Both the position numbers and the translations under genes were made by a program. Below, piece after piece: positions 1-10,596 of a stretch of DNA of 64,000 nucleotides. Position 1 is the stretch's first letter. Every line of letters starts with the position of its first letter. The notes under the pieces are model-generated. The model made no database searches. It was not told the origin of the DNA and saw only the letters and a program-made list of their open reading frames with translations. Origin of the DNA: Pseudoscleropodium purum (lineage: Eukaryota > Streptophyta > Bryopsida > Hypnales > Brachytheciaceae); NCBI GenBank assembly GCA_963969395.1, contig OZ017796.1, forward strand, positions 40,662,243 through 40,726,242, in the 5' to 3' direction.

Positions 1-3000
1 TGAGCTCCATATATCATAAGCAACTAAACAATCAAACATCTAAATTCACATCTCCACAATTCCTATGGACGCCAATCCACATCTCCTCTAACCTTAGCCC
101 CACTACTTTCTCCTGCAGCTTTCCGTTCAAAATCTTCATTATCGGAGTCATCTTCATTGTCGGAGTCATCTTCATTGTTGGAATCAAGTATTGTTGTCTC
201 CTTCAAGTCTTCTCTCGAAGTAGGTTTATTCCCTTCTTTCGAATTTAATTTTTCTTTTTTTACTTTGACAGAACGATTAAAGGCTTTTTGAATAGGAACC
301 TTTCTTTTCTTTCTATTTGACAAAGTAGCAACATTTTCATCAAGAGGGGTCCTATTCTTCATTGGAGAGATAACAAAAGGTTGCATTTCTCTTTTCGCTT
401 TCACCTTACTCGATTCTTAAACCATCAATCTCGATGTAGGGTCGACATGTCCATGAACGGTTATCTCCACTTTGGCTTTCTTTTGAAGTAATAGAGTGTC
501 GTTTGTTGATTTGATGGGTTCTTGCGCCATTCCTTTTCCTAAAATGCAAGCACGCAAAGATGCCAATGGCATCCGATTACTATCCGTATCACTTAGGCTT
601 GTAGGTGATGACGCTACTTTCCGTAGATTACCGCCTGTAGAAATTTCTTTGGAAATGTTCATTAGGCGTTTTTCATATCCAAAGCTCTAAAAATCATTCA
701 ATCGTGTGCTAACAAACTTCAACGGTATTGGTGGAAGAGCACTAGATCTTGGTACTTCAAAAATTGACTTCATTGGCTCTTTTTCTTTATCACTCTTCAC
801 AATTGCCGAATTTGTGACTGTCATCCCAAATGAATCGCTATTTTTTTGTACCGCAATATTTGGTTCCCTCTCATCACCACTATTGTTGCCCACATCTTTT
901 GGAACGTCCACCTCTATGACCGCATCTTCTCTTTTGTCGTTTCCTTGCACTATATTTAATGCCACAGATGGAGATTGAGAAATTAAAACTTCTTCATTTC
1001 TCCCATCATCACCAATAGTATTTTCATTGATTTTCACCTCTTTGGCAATAGCGTTTGCCTTTTCCGATAGAATGTTTTCGCTATTCAAGTATCCCATCTC
1101 ATTGCAATATGCAGTTAAAGAAGGTAGATTCTCCTGTACCTCTACATTGTCCTTATCTTCATAAAAGGTATATGCATCGTTTGCATTGTCGGGAACAACA
1201 TCCTTGCGGTTTAGATGATAATCATGCGAATCATTCACCAAATCGAGAAAGCCTTCCATAACGTCTTCATCTCCCCATGCTGTCGCACGATTGAAGTCAT
1301 CTCCGCCATCTACAACTGAAAGGGCCCTTTCCAAATCCTCGTCATCATCGTCTTCTAACGTCGGTCTATCTGAATCCTCTGATTCCATCGGATCCACATT
1401 ATCATTATACCATTTTTTTCATCTTTTTCCTTCGATGCGTTTAATACTTTGGAATTGGTATACATGTACACCAAATCCGCTGTTCTCTCCGGCTTCAATT
1501 TATTTCGAGATTTGTTGTGAACAAAAGAATAGTTGCTCCAATTTCGTTCACATGAAGATGATGACACCGGTTGAGCCAATATCCTCTTTGCTAATGGAGC
1601 TATAAACTTGCCACATGCACCTTCAAAATCCCACCAAGCATGTGCGGACAACATTTGATCTCCCGGATTCAACATATTGTGGAATGGAGGTTCCTTGTGT
1701 CGAAAAGCCACAAATTCCTTCACCACTGCTGTATATTCATCCGGTTTACATATTCTCTCCAAAACTTTTTTACATCCTGACATTGCATCTACGTCATCCG
1801 CTAGCTCTTTGTTATGAAGAAGGTATGGATTCAAAAGAGCTGCGGTTGATTGGAGATCGTTGTCCACCATTTTTCTTCGGGCATAAAAAGACTGTACCAA
1901 TGGAATTGCAAGTTCTTCTAGCAAACAAAATGGTGGACTTTGTAATCCGTTCACGTGTTTCTCTAACTTCCTCATGATATGCATCACCTTCCCCATGCAT
2001 GGTGATTTTGAATCCAAATCGCGGAGTGCACATATGATTGGTTCAACCATCTCCACATAATTGATGGACCAATTCCAAAAATAGTCATCAAGAACAATTT
2101 TCTTTACTACTAAGGCCAAGTCTTTTGGTTGGACTTTGGCTCCACGTTTCTTCTTGAGAGTATGTACATACTTAAGCCATTGCGGATCTACCACCGTTTG
2201 TTTCAATGCTCCTCTCAATTTTGTCAAACGCTCCATCATGATAAATTTAGAGGCGAACCTTGTATCTCTAGGCATCAAGAGACTAAGATTTGGCGAATAC
2301 TTTCGCAATGGAGCTAGCGGCATATGTCTCTTTCTGATAAATTTAGCTACAAGAATTCCTTTATCCAATTTGGAAGCAATTCATTTCTGTGCAGCCTAAT
2401 CCTTTAACAACAAATTCAATGCATGTACCACGTACCCTTGGTAAAAAATATGAGGATATTTTGCAGATATTACATCCCATGCGGACGGATTCACGGGAGC
2501 ATTATCCGTAGTTATTAACACAACGTTCTTGGACCCCACTTGTTCAATGAACTTTTCCAACACAGTTGTCAAGTACTCCGCATTTTTTCACAACCACTTG
2601 TATCCACAGATCCAAGAAATTCTTCACCTGCGGATGATACAAGCATGGCATTGATGAGAGGTCGATTAGTCACTGAGCTCTATCCATCAATAGATAATGT
2701 TGCTTCAAATTTTCGAATGCTATCTTCGGTCCGTACATTCAACTGTATCTGAATGTTGGTCTTCGCCTCATTCAACAATTTGTACCGAAGGTTGTGGTAT
2801 GAGGGAGGAATGTATGGCCTACCAAACGCAACCGTTTTCTTCACTACTTCTTTAAAAGCTGGATTCTGAGCCACGGAAAATGGTATGTTCGCCGAATAAA
2901 AAAAATTTGCCCACATTGAATGTAATTTGCGTCTATGACCTTCTTCAAACCCATTCACTAAGCTGCCTTGCCTCTGAGGCCTAGAACTTGATGCCCTCGG

Positions 3001-3701
3001 GGTTTCACGTTCAACAGAAGCTTCCGTACTCAAAGTCATTTCAGTTGTGGCACATACCATTGATACCAATTCTTTGGACGTTGGACAAGAGTCTTCGTGG
3101 TCATAATGCGACACAGCCTTTCCGGCCGAAAACTCTTGGACATCTGAAGGGCCAGGGTTGCCATCCACATTGTCCATTACAACGCGTTTTGGAAAAACTC
3201 CTTCGCAATGCCGAAATAAATCTCGAACTACCATTGGTAATTGTAGACAAAGGCTCACCCCTTTATCACGTATACCTCCAAGCCCAGGATAGCCTAAGTG
3301 GCTGAACATACGGCTGAGTTTTCTTGACATGATCGCTTTGCAAAGCCTACATTTTACTTACCATCTTCTGGCACACTATACCAAGGAGAAAAATCCCCCG
3401 TCGGTTTGGCCACCATACTGACAAGTGTATGTTTTACCTCAATTTCAAAAGAAACCAATAGAATATTTTAAATTTGAAACCCACAACGTGACAATGTATA
3501 CAATATCAATGAAATTAGTCACACAAAGCTTTGAAAATCAAAGCCCCATCGTCCACCGAACTATGCATTACCAAGCAAGAGACACAATAAATTGAAGCTC
3601 ATAGCCCTTGGAAATCTTAGCATTCGATTTTTCGAGATTGAATACAAAAGCTTCTCTTCAAACATTTATAGTCCCCTCTAGAAAATTTAAGGTTCATTTT
3701 T
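1..3701. repeat. Left arm of 3.7 kb perfect inverted repeat
   Basis: This arm is the reverse complement of 10597-14297. Every pair of matching coordinates sums to 14298, so there are no indels across the arm. All translated frames are identical between the arms, and the non-coding stretches I compared also match exactly. The arm runs off the left edge of the window. At 3701/10597 identity stops abruptly, but homology continues for about 70 bp with several mismatches and an indel in an A-run. The arm carries one copy of the hAT transposase pseudogene. Confidence 0.95.
63..3416 (-). pseudogene. hAT-family transposase pseudogene (BED/DUF659/dimerisation), left copy
   Basis: This is a mirror copy of the pseudogene at 10882-14235, with the same domain order and the same lesions. 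In-frame stops lie at 2680-2682, 2396-2398, 2381-2383, 687-689 and 417-419. Single-base losses in A-runs lie at 2583-2588 and 1413-1419, and the frame is broken just before the BED-like zinc finger. It is transcribed leftward, away from the spacer. No lesion is private to this copy, so the gene was already dead before the inverted duplication formed, or the copies have since been homogenised. It cannot encode a full transposase as read. Confidence 0.88.
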
Positions 3702-3737
3702 TAAGGTTTACATTCAAAAACAACCAACGGCGCATAC

Positions 3738-3957
3738 GGGGCTGAAGCGGATGGATGGACAGGACGGTTTGTCGGACGGGTCAATCGGTCAGACAGGGCG
3801 GTCGGATGGGGCGGTTAGCGGTTGGACGGCGCGGGCGAGCAGACACGCCAGATGAGTCGGACGGACAGGGTGGACGGGCGATTGGATGCGGCGGACGGGG
3901 CGGTCGGGCGGACAGACCAGACGGGGAGGATGGACAGGGCGGACGAGGTGGACTTCG
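3738..3957. repeat. CpG-rich CGGACGG/GGCGGACGG array upstream of left transposase copy
   Basis: The block contains many overlapping GGACGG, GGCGG and GACAGG motifs in an otherwise AT-rich region. It sits 5' of the left transposase copy. It is recognisably related to the block at 10331-10590 in front of the right copy (shared CAGCCCCGT and GCCGTTG steps), but it is clearly diverged, unlike the identical arms. It may be hAT subterminal or promoter sequence. Apparent open frames on both strands are products of the low-complexity composition. Confidence 0.75.
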
Positions 3958-4445
3958 CATTGCCATTAGTCATTAGAAAATTTTATATTGTTATGTAATT
4001 TGAAAGTTACACAATCACAAATGAATGCATTCACGTAAAATAAGATGTACATATAAAAATATTTTTATATGCAAATGAAAATATAACATCTTTATATATA
4101 AATATATATGTATAAAAAAAATACATGGAAATATAGTTCCAATATCACTATTGAATCCTATACGATCTTTTTAAGATCTAAATCTTTCACATTCTTTTTT
4201 GTTTTTAAACAATGAAAGGACCATTGTTTTTAAAAAACAAAATTCTCTTCAAATCCTACTTTTCACCGGATGGACTACTACCTTCTCCCAAAACAAAAGG
4301 AAAATCTATTGTACCGAAGAGTTTAGCAGATGATTGATGAGTTGACCGTTGTTGACTTGGATGGACTATTCACCCTCCAGATTGAACTTCGATGTCCACC
4401 TTATGAAATTGTTTCTTGGTTTCCAAAGAGAAGTCATCGTCCTCT
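3958..4445. other. AT-rich stretch, no gene seen
   Basis: Sequence rich in A/T with short ATAT runs around 4090-4130. I see no coding signature and no hAT terminus (CAGGG or similar) that would close the left transposase unit. Confidence 0.5.
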
Positions 4446-4643
4446 TCACGCTTCCTTTTTTGGTGATAAATCGACTTCGTCTGCCTTCAAGGTTCTCAAG
4501 TTGCTCTCCACACGATCTACCATTGCTTGAACAACTTCATCATCTCCTTTCCCTTGCCATGTTGTGAGGCAGTCTCCATCCAATAGGAAAGCCTTCCAAT
4601 GCCCTATAATATTGCCAATGTGCCTATCAAATGCTGCTGCCAC
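4446..4643 (-). pseudogene. Unrecognised coding-like fragment
   Basis: A 65-codon frame with a normal amino-acid mix and a C-terminal stretch rich in acidic residues and lysine. I do not recognise the family. The same strand upstream (towards 4970) has further coding-like pieces broken by stops. It may be a remnant of a captured or older gene between the left transposase unit and the hAT terminus at 4974. It is as likely to be chance as real. Confidence 0.25.
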
Positions 4644-4973
4644 ATCTACAGATGAATGTCATGTGCTTGTTTGTCCATTTGTATCGTAGACAACACGAAC
4701 TTTTGCAGCCTCTTCCAACTTCGACAATAGAAGGGCCCTACCTACGAGGGTGTGGTCGTATGCCTTATATTGCTGGTCCAACTCTTTTCTATGGTTCACC
4801 TCCACCTAACTATCTTCAGGTCCTCTCTCCACTTTTTTATCTGGAAAACGAAAGAACTTTTCGTGTTGCAAGCTCCAATCTCCCCCCATGTTGCGACAAA
4901 ACATTTCACAGGCCACGTCATTTACGATTCCTTGAGCCCGCAATTCCACCTTTCTATTGTGAGTCATCTACAC

Positions 4974-5160
4974 TAGGGTTGACACGACGTTCGGACGCGA
5001 ACGCTGTGTCCGCAGCGTTCGCTGACATTCGCAATCCCCGCGGACGCAGCGTCCGCCAGGACCGCCCCGTCTGCCCCGCCCGTCCGCCCCGTTCGCTTTG
5101 ACGGCCCTATTTCCCCCAACCGCCCTACCCAAACTGCCCCGCGGTCACTCCCTTAATCTT
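4974..5160 (+). mobile_element. hAT-type left terminus with CpG-rich subterminal region
   Basis: It begins TAGGGTTGACA, one base different at the start from the CAGGGTTGAC end used by this family. Inside, a GAACGCTGTGTCCGCAGCG stretch is nearly identical to the left half of the small hAT element at 41957-42213. CpG-rich CCGCCCCGTCCGCCC-type sequence follows. The 8 bases outside (ATCTACAC) do not match those outside the right terminus at 14710 (CCAAGGAA), so the two ends cannot be shown to delimit one insertion. Confidence 0.65.
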
Positions 5161-5594
5161 TAAACAATTAAATGTTAAATGAAGTGCAATGGTTCGCTTA
5201 AAACAATGTCTCTTATAAGTTGAAAGATTATAAAGTTTGACCATGAGTCCATGATAGTCTTGAAACTATGAAAAAATTCCAATTCATTTTCAAAAGGCAA
5301 ACTAAAAAAGTTTGTGACTTCAAATATATATATATATATACTATTTAAAATATCAAGATCAATACAAATACAAACATAATCAATATGTGCAAAATATATT
5401 GAATTTAATATAGAATACCATACATAGTGTACATTTGGCTAATTGCACATATAATTTTTTTCATTCCAACTCTATATTTCTAAACTAATTTTTAATGCCT
5501 ATATAACCTATTCAACTACTACTTTTGCACTACCAATCTAATATAAATGGCGGAAATGTTCATCTGGCATCGGCCAACGATATGTATTAGAAAA
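5161..5594. other. AT-rich stretch with (TA)n microsatellite, no gene seen
   Basis: This lies downstream of the kinase pseudogene and inside the hAT terminus at 4974. It contains an (AT)n run near 5325-5341. It could hold the kinase gene's 3' untranslated region, but no defined signal is visible. Confidence 0.5.
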
Positions 5595-7031
5595 TCACGT
5601 AATCACTTGGGCCAAACTAATATTTTCATCGTCAGTCTTCGAAGAAATGCACTTCAAGTAAGCATAAAACACTTTTGCAAAGTCATGAAAGGCAAATTGT
5701 GTCGCACTAGGTGTTTTTCGTAGCACGTTGAAATACGCCTCTAACATGTTGTTTCCATTCATCCGCCGAGCAATTTTTCGAATGGCATACTCTTCCGACT
5801 TACGTGAATACATCGAAATGACTTCCACATTTGCACCTGCTTTATGCAAATATGCAATACGTGGATCCATCCACCATCTCCTCTACAAAGTTTGTTTCAT
5901 CTCATCTGTTGATGTGAATGTGTACAAAGACTTCATTGGGTGAGAAGCTAAGGTGGTTATGCCCCAATCGCAAACTCCAATATACACACGTGACTCATCC
6001 TCTGGAAAATGCAACAAGATGTTGTCCGGAGAAAGATCATTGTGCAAATGTCCAGCAAGATGTACTGCATACATTATATGCATAAACGCCCATGTCAACT
6101 CCGTGCGCTTCTTCCGATATCGTCCTAAATGGTGAGTTTTTACAACCTCCTCTTCGGTTGGATTCATATACATCAAACGGATTTGAATGTTGTTTGGAAA
6201 GTTCTTATCCATATTTAACATTTATCGAAGAGTTCCACCATTCCACCAATACGCATAACCTTCACACGTCGTTCCGTGCACCGCAGCAAACCGTATCACA
6301 CCCGCGTGTGGAATTCGAACAGCCATTGATTCGTTTTCATGTTCTAGCTTTGCAAGATCGGGTCGAGTTTGGTGGTGAATGGATTTCTTTGCCGTAAACT
6401 CCCAATAAGGAAGTATTCCTAGGCATCCTTCAATACGAACCTTTCGAATCGTTGCATATCCACCTCTCATTGTTCTATCATCAACAGCAATCACGCGTGT
6501 TGTATCTGGAAGTGCTATGAGGTGCCGTTTGGTCCTTTCCGCTTTAGCAACTCCATCATTGCTTTTCCACCAACCAATTGAACCAACTTGATTGTGCGTT
6601 TTGGCGAATGGAGCACATCGCCCCCTAAACAAGTCCGCTTTCAGAATCACTTTTTCAAACTGGGCGTCATTGGGTCGATATTCCTTGCCATATTTAACCA
6701 AAATGACTTTGGAATTCCACAAAGCGTCATAAACCTTGTTCTCCAAACATTTGGTGAAGTACGTTTTATGCATTTCGTCATGCCACTTCGCCACATTCAA
6801 TGCATCCAACAACATCTGTGTCATGTCTACCTTGAATTTAGACACGCACTCCTCTTAATATCTGATGTACTTATTGTCTAAAGACAATGTTGTTTCCAAT
6901 TCATAAAATTGAACGATGCGCTCAATCATGAATTTTTTGCATTCCTCCGAAGGACTTTGGCGAGCTACCTCCAAGTTTGAAGGTCCCTCTTCATGTTTAA
7001 GCTTCGCAACCTTCTTCTTCCCCTTCGTCAT
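5595..7031 (-). pseudogene. Protein-kinase-like gene inside hAT-type DNA, three in-frame stops
   Basis: A single reading frame runs from ATG at 7031 to the stop at 5595 (about 478 codons), interrupted only by in-frame stops at 6855-6857 (TAA), 6222-6224 (TAA) and 5883-5885 (TAG). There are no frameshifts. Visible kinase features in order are a glycine-loop-like RGGYATIRKV, a hinge-like YAYWWNGGTLR, a catalytic loop HNDLSPDNILLH (N in place of R in HRD) and CDWG in place of DFG. A lysine-rich N-terminus and about 190 residues without a recognised domain precede the kinase part. It is transcribed toward the hAT terminus at 4974, with a CpG-rich array upstream at 7199-7560. This mirrors the transposase gene layout. 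Function is unknown; it could be a captured host kinase or an accessory gene of the element. Confidence 0.7.
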
Positions 7032-7198
7032 CGTGACAAATGAAACTAATATAGATGAAATTTTCTAATTTAAAATTGAATTCAAGTGCAAGTGTTCAAA
7101 AAATTGGCAATAAAGAGGCCCCAATAAACCACTCTTGCCTTGCCTCGGAAAGGAGCTAATAGAGGATGAACCACCAAACTCTCCGCTCCACCTTGCAT

Positions 7199-7560
7199 TC
7201 ACAAGGGGCAAAGCAAAAGTGACAATGCGAACGGCCCGTCTGCCCCTCTTATAAGGGCGGACGGCCTGTCCACCCCATCGGACGACCCTAAACCGTCCGC
7301 CCGATCGGACGGGCTCGGGGTGGCGGACGGATCGGCCGTCCGCCTCCCCGAAACCCTAGAACCCCGTCCGCCCAATCGGACGGCCATGGGCGGACAAATC
7401 TGGCGTCCGCCCGATCGAACAATTCGGGGGGGTAGACACATCGCCGTAACGAGGCGGACGGGTATCGGGGCGGACAGGGCGGACGGATATCGGGGCGGAC
7501 GGGGGTCTGGGCGGATGGGGCGGACGGGGCGGTTTGACCCTAAAGCGCTCCGACGTCCAT
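7199..7560. repeat. CpG-rich CGGACGG array upstream of kinase pseudogene
   Basis: A dense array of GCGGACGG/CCGTCCGCC motifs with three or more GATATCGGGGCGGACGG-like units near 7455-7500. It lies about 170 bp upstream of the kinase ATG, as the arrays at 3738-3957 and 10331-10590 lie upstream of the transposase copies. The right edge (GTTTGACCCTAA at about 7532-7543) vaguely resembles a hAT end, but no target duplication supports it. Overlapping frames in this block are low-complexity artefacts. Confidence 0.7.
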
Positions 7561-10171
7561 ATTTTGCACGATAAACAGAGGTCTTCATGGCACTGTATAG
7601 TTCAACTAACTTTTCATTCATTCATTGTAAAATTTGAAATTAAAAAAGGTAGCCTTCCTTTATGACTAAATTTATGAATTCTTGGTAAATGATATTTTTG
7701 TATAAAGATATGAGCTAAAATGTGCAAAAATTCACGAAAGGATTGCGACGTTTAATATATGTACCCAAATATTCACGTTGCATTGTGTATAAAGCAATTG
7801 TAAGAAGGTAGTTGAATAAAAATTCTACTATTAAATTGAATTAGTTGACGTCTAATCACTTAGTAAATCGCTAAATGTCTAAGTCTTTGCAAGTGTGTTT
7901 TGGCTATCGAAAAAGAGCATGGACTTATAGTTATCCCCAATGAAGCAAATTGTTCTTTTTCCAAAATCTAACGGTATAGATGTTTAGCCCCTAAAGTTCT
8001 TTTCACTAAAAACACTTCAAAACTGCCATTAGTAGTGCAAATACCAAGTCTTGGAAGAAAAATAATTTTGGGCATATGTAACCGTAGGATCTTGTAGTAA
8101 ATTAGTTGGAAAAGATGTGGAAAAAATTTTAGACAAATCCACCATTTGGATTGTAAGGTATTAGATATTGAGTGTTTCATTTAAGGGGGCTACTCAATTA
8201 TGTCTATTAATGAACAATTGGTAGGCTAACAAACCTAACTTAGCATGTATTTTAATATTTGTTGCAATTGTTTTAGGAATATTATAACATAATACTATTA
8301 TAATATTCTTATAAATGATATAATACTAAATTATTTCAAAATCAACAACATTTGAACACAATCTGTCAATCTTGTCTTCCATACTCCTTTAATGATATAT
8401 ATATATAAATATATATACATATATAAAATATATTAGATAAATCAACATGAACAAATCAATGATTATATATTTCATAGATCTATTCTTCATCAATCAAATA
8501 AGAGTGCATGTGCAAATATAGACAAAGATGGTTTCTCCATTTGTTCCCAAAAATTAAATAAACAAATAGAGAAAGATATGAAGTGAATGTTACTTGGAGA
8601 ATTGAAGGGAAAGAAATTGAAGTACTCAATTGCATTTTATTAAATTGAAAAATTGCATGTGGATGGTATGAATTAATCTTCATAGATGCTAAATTCATAC
8701 AAGTTGCATTTCAACATTTATGATTTATGTAATTGATTGAATTGAAAGCTCTTGTAATTACATTTTCAAATTTTCGATTCAATCATTCAAATTTGCAAGA
8801 GTGATTTATGATAGATTTATAACTTTAAATGTGAAAGCATTCAATGTCTTTATGCATTTGTTCATCAATATATTAATTTTAAAAAAATAATATATATTTT
8901 TTATAACATATGCATAAATCATTGCATTAAAAAAAATAAAAACTAAGAGCCAAGCCAAATAGGCTGGTCAAATGAAGAGAACAAGAGAACAAAAGCTCTA
9001 CGAGAAAGCAAAGGAAAAAAAGAACATATCAAAAGGATTCAAAGGAAGGAGCAAGATGCATTCTTGCAAGACCGTAGAATACATAATGTGATAATGATTT
9101 CAAAATCCAAACACAAATATATTTTCTATTTCAATGAGAATCAAAAATGAACTTCCCTGCTCTCAAAGATTGTACAATGTACACGTTATACAAAACGAAC
9201 ATATAACAGAAAGAGTAGAAGACATCGTTTATCATGATTGAAAACTGAAATGATTTTTTGTTTCTATGTAGAATATTTTATGAAATGTAACAATGTATTT
9301 AATTATCATAGTAATTGGTAGAAATCTTTGTGCAATACATAGAAACATTTCATTCATGTGGAGTTTTTTCATTTATTTAGGATTAAAATTGAAGTATTAT
9401 ACTTTACAAAGTACAAACCAAAAACAATACCATATACCTAAGTTCAAAAGTTTGCAATTGTTTCGTGAATTCATTTTGAATACTCAAACGAAGAAATATT
9501 TTATAATCAATATCTTGTTCATTTGAATCATTTCAAAAATCGAATTCCGAATTCAATTCCTATTTATAATAGAAATTATGTTTGTCAATTTTTTAGATCT
9601 TTAAACAATGAACCCTCTTTTTTAAAATTAATATTTAAAAACATCTGAAATAAGAATATTGGAATTACCCTTCAAAATAAATATAGCACATGCATAAGTG
9701 TATAATGTATTCTACTCAACCAACTCAAGTAACGAATTTTTTCTATGTTTTTAAGGAAAAATATAGCCATACATGATTTGAAAGTTAAAACATTGATTTT
9801 TTTTCTTCGTTTTCAAATCTAATCAAAATTTCATTAAAAAATATGAAAGACTCGATGTTCATTTGAAGATCGTGATGCACTTCTAATCAGAAATCACAAC
9901 CTTTCATTAAATATCATGAGGTTGAAATCCATTAAACTGTTATTCTAATTATGTATTGAGGCCTTTTTAAAAAATTTCATTTGCTTACGATGAAAAAGGA
10001 ATTGATTATTTCTGCAAAACATTTGATTTCCTAATGAACTTTAAAAAAATCCCCACCATCTTCAGATCTTCTCAAAACCTATTTAGAAGGATAATATGAG
10101 TAAATAATCCAAACATATTCAACTTAATCACATTCCCCTCATTCGTAAAACAATTTAGGAGAGAAAAGAAA
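7561..10171. other. 2.6 kb AT-rich spacer, no gene seen
   Basis: Long A/T-rich DNA with (TA)n near 8396-8440. The short frames on both strands have no recognisable motifs, and I found no terminal repeats or tandem arrays. It separates the kinase unit from the right transposase unit. Confidence 0.5.
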
Positions 10172-10208
10172 AGGTTTAGGGTAATTAGGGTATAGGGTTT
10201 AGGGTTTA
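10172..10208 (+). repeat. Short interstitial telomere-like TTTAGGG motif
   Basis: The stretch reads GGTTTAGGGTAATTAGGG followed by TATAGGGTTTAGGGTTTA. It is a degenerate run of the plant telomere heptamer with three to four partial units. It sits about 120 bp before the GC-rich block upstream of the right transposase copy. It may equally be a telo-box-like promoter motif or chance. Confidence 0.6.
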
Positions 10209-10330
10209 CATTTAAAAAAAAAAAATGATAAATCAATTACATTGATCCTCATTTAGCAGTGATTATTAGGCTGTTTTTTTTTGAAATGTTACCGATCTTT
10301 TTGAGTAATATCGGCCTCATAGGATGCTCC

Positions 10331-10590
10331 AATGGACAGCTGGGCGGACGCCGTCGGCAGTCAGTGTTTAAGTGGGGCGGTCGGCATGTCCAAAACGCAG
10401 ACAGCGTCGGAAGGCGGACAGTGCGGACAGTCCCGTCCGCCGTGTCCGACCGCCCGTCCGGCCCATCTGGCCTGTCCGCCCAACCACCCTGTCCGACCAC
10501 CGTGTCCGACCCGTCCGACCCGTCCGTCCGCCCGCTCGCCCACCCCGTCCACTTCAGCCCCGTCCGGGCCGTTGCTTGTTTTTGAACGGA
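10331..10590. repeat. CpG-rich CCGTCCGCC array upstream of right transposase copy
   Basis: Many GTCCGACC, CCGTCCGCC and GGCGGAC motifs, many CpGs. It is the counterpart of 3738-3957 but diverged. The last bases (CAGCCCCGTCCGGGCCGTTG) align with the left block with several mismatches, directly next to the perfectly identical arm. It may include the promoter of the transposase gene. Confidence 0.75.
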
Positions 10591-10596
10591 AACCCT

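Noticed and set aside
3755..3976. Open frames on both strands in the GC-rich arrays (also 7199-7621, 10249-10611, 41926-42226)
   Set aside because: They consist of repeated Arg, Pro, Gly and Asp codons created by the CGTCCG/CGGACG motif, and occur in several frames at once. They are composition artefacts.
7532..7543. GTTTGACCCTAA as the right end of an element starting at 4974
   Set aside because: It is a poor match to GTCAACCCTG, GC-rich sequence continues beyond it, and there is no 8-bp duplication with the 4974 flank.
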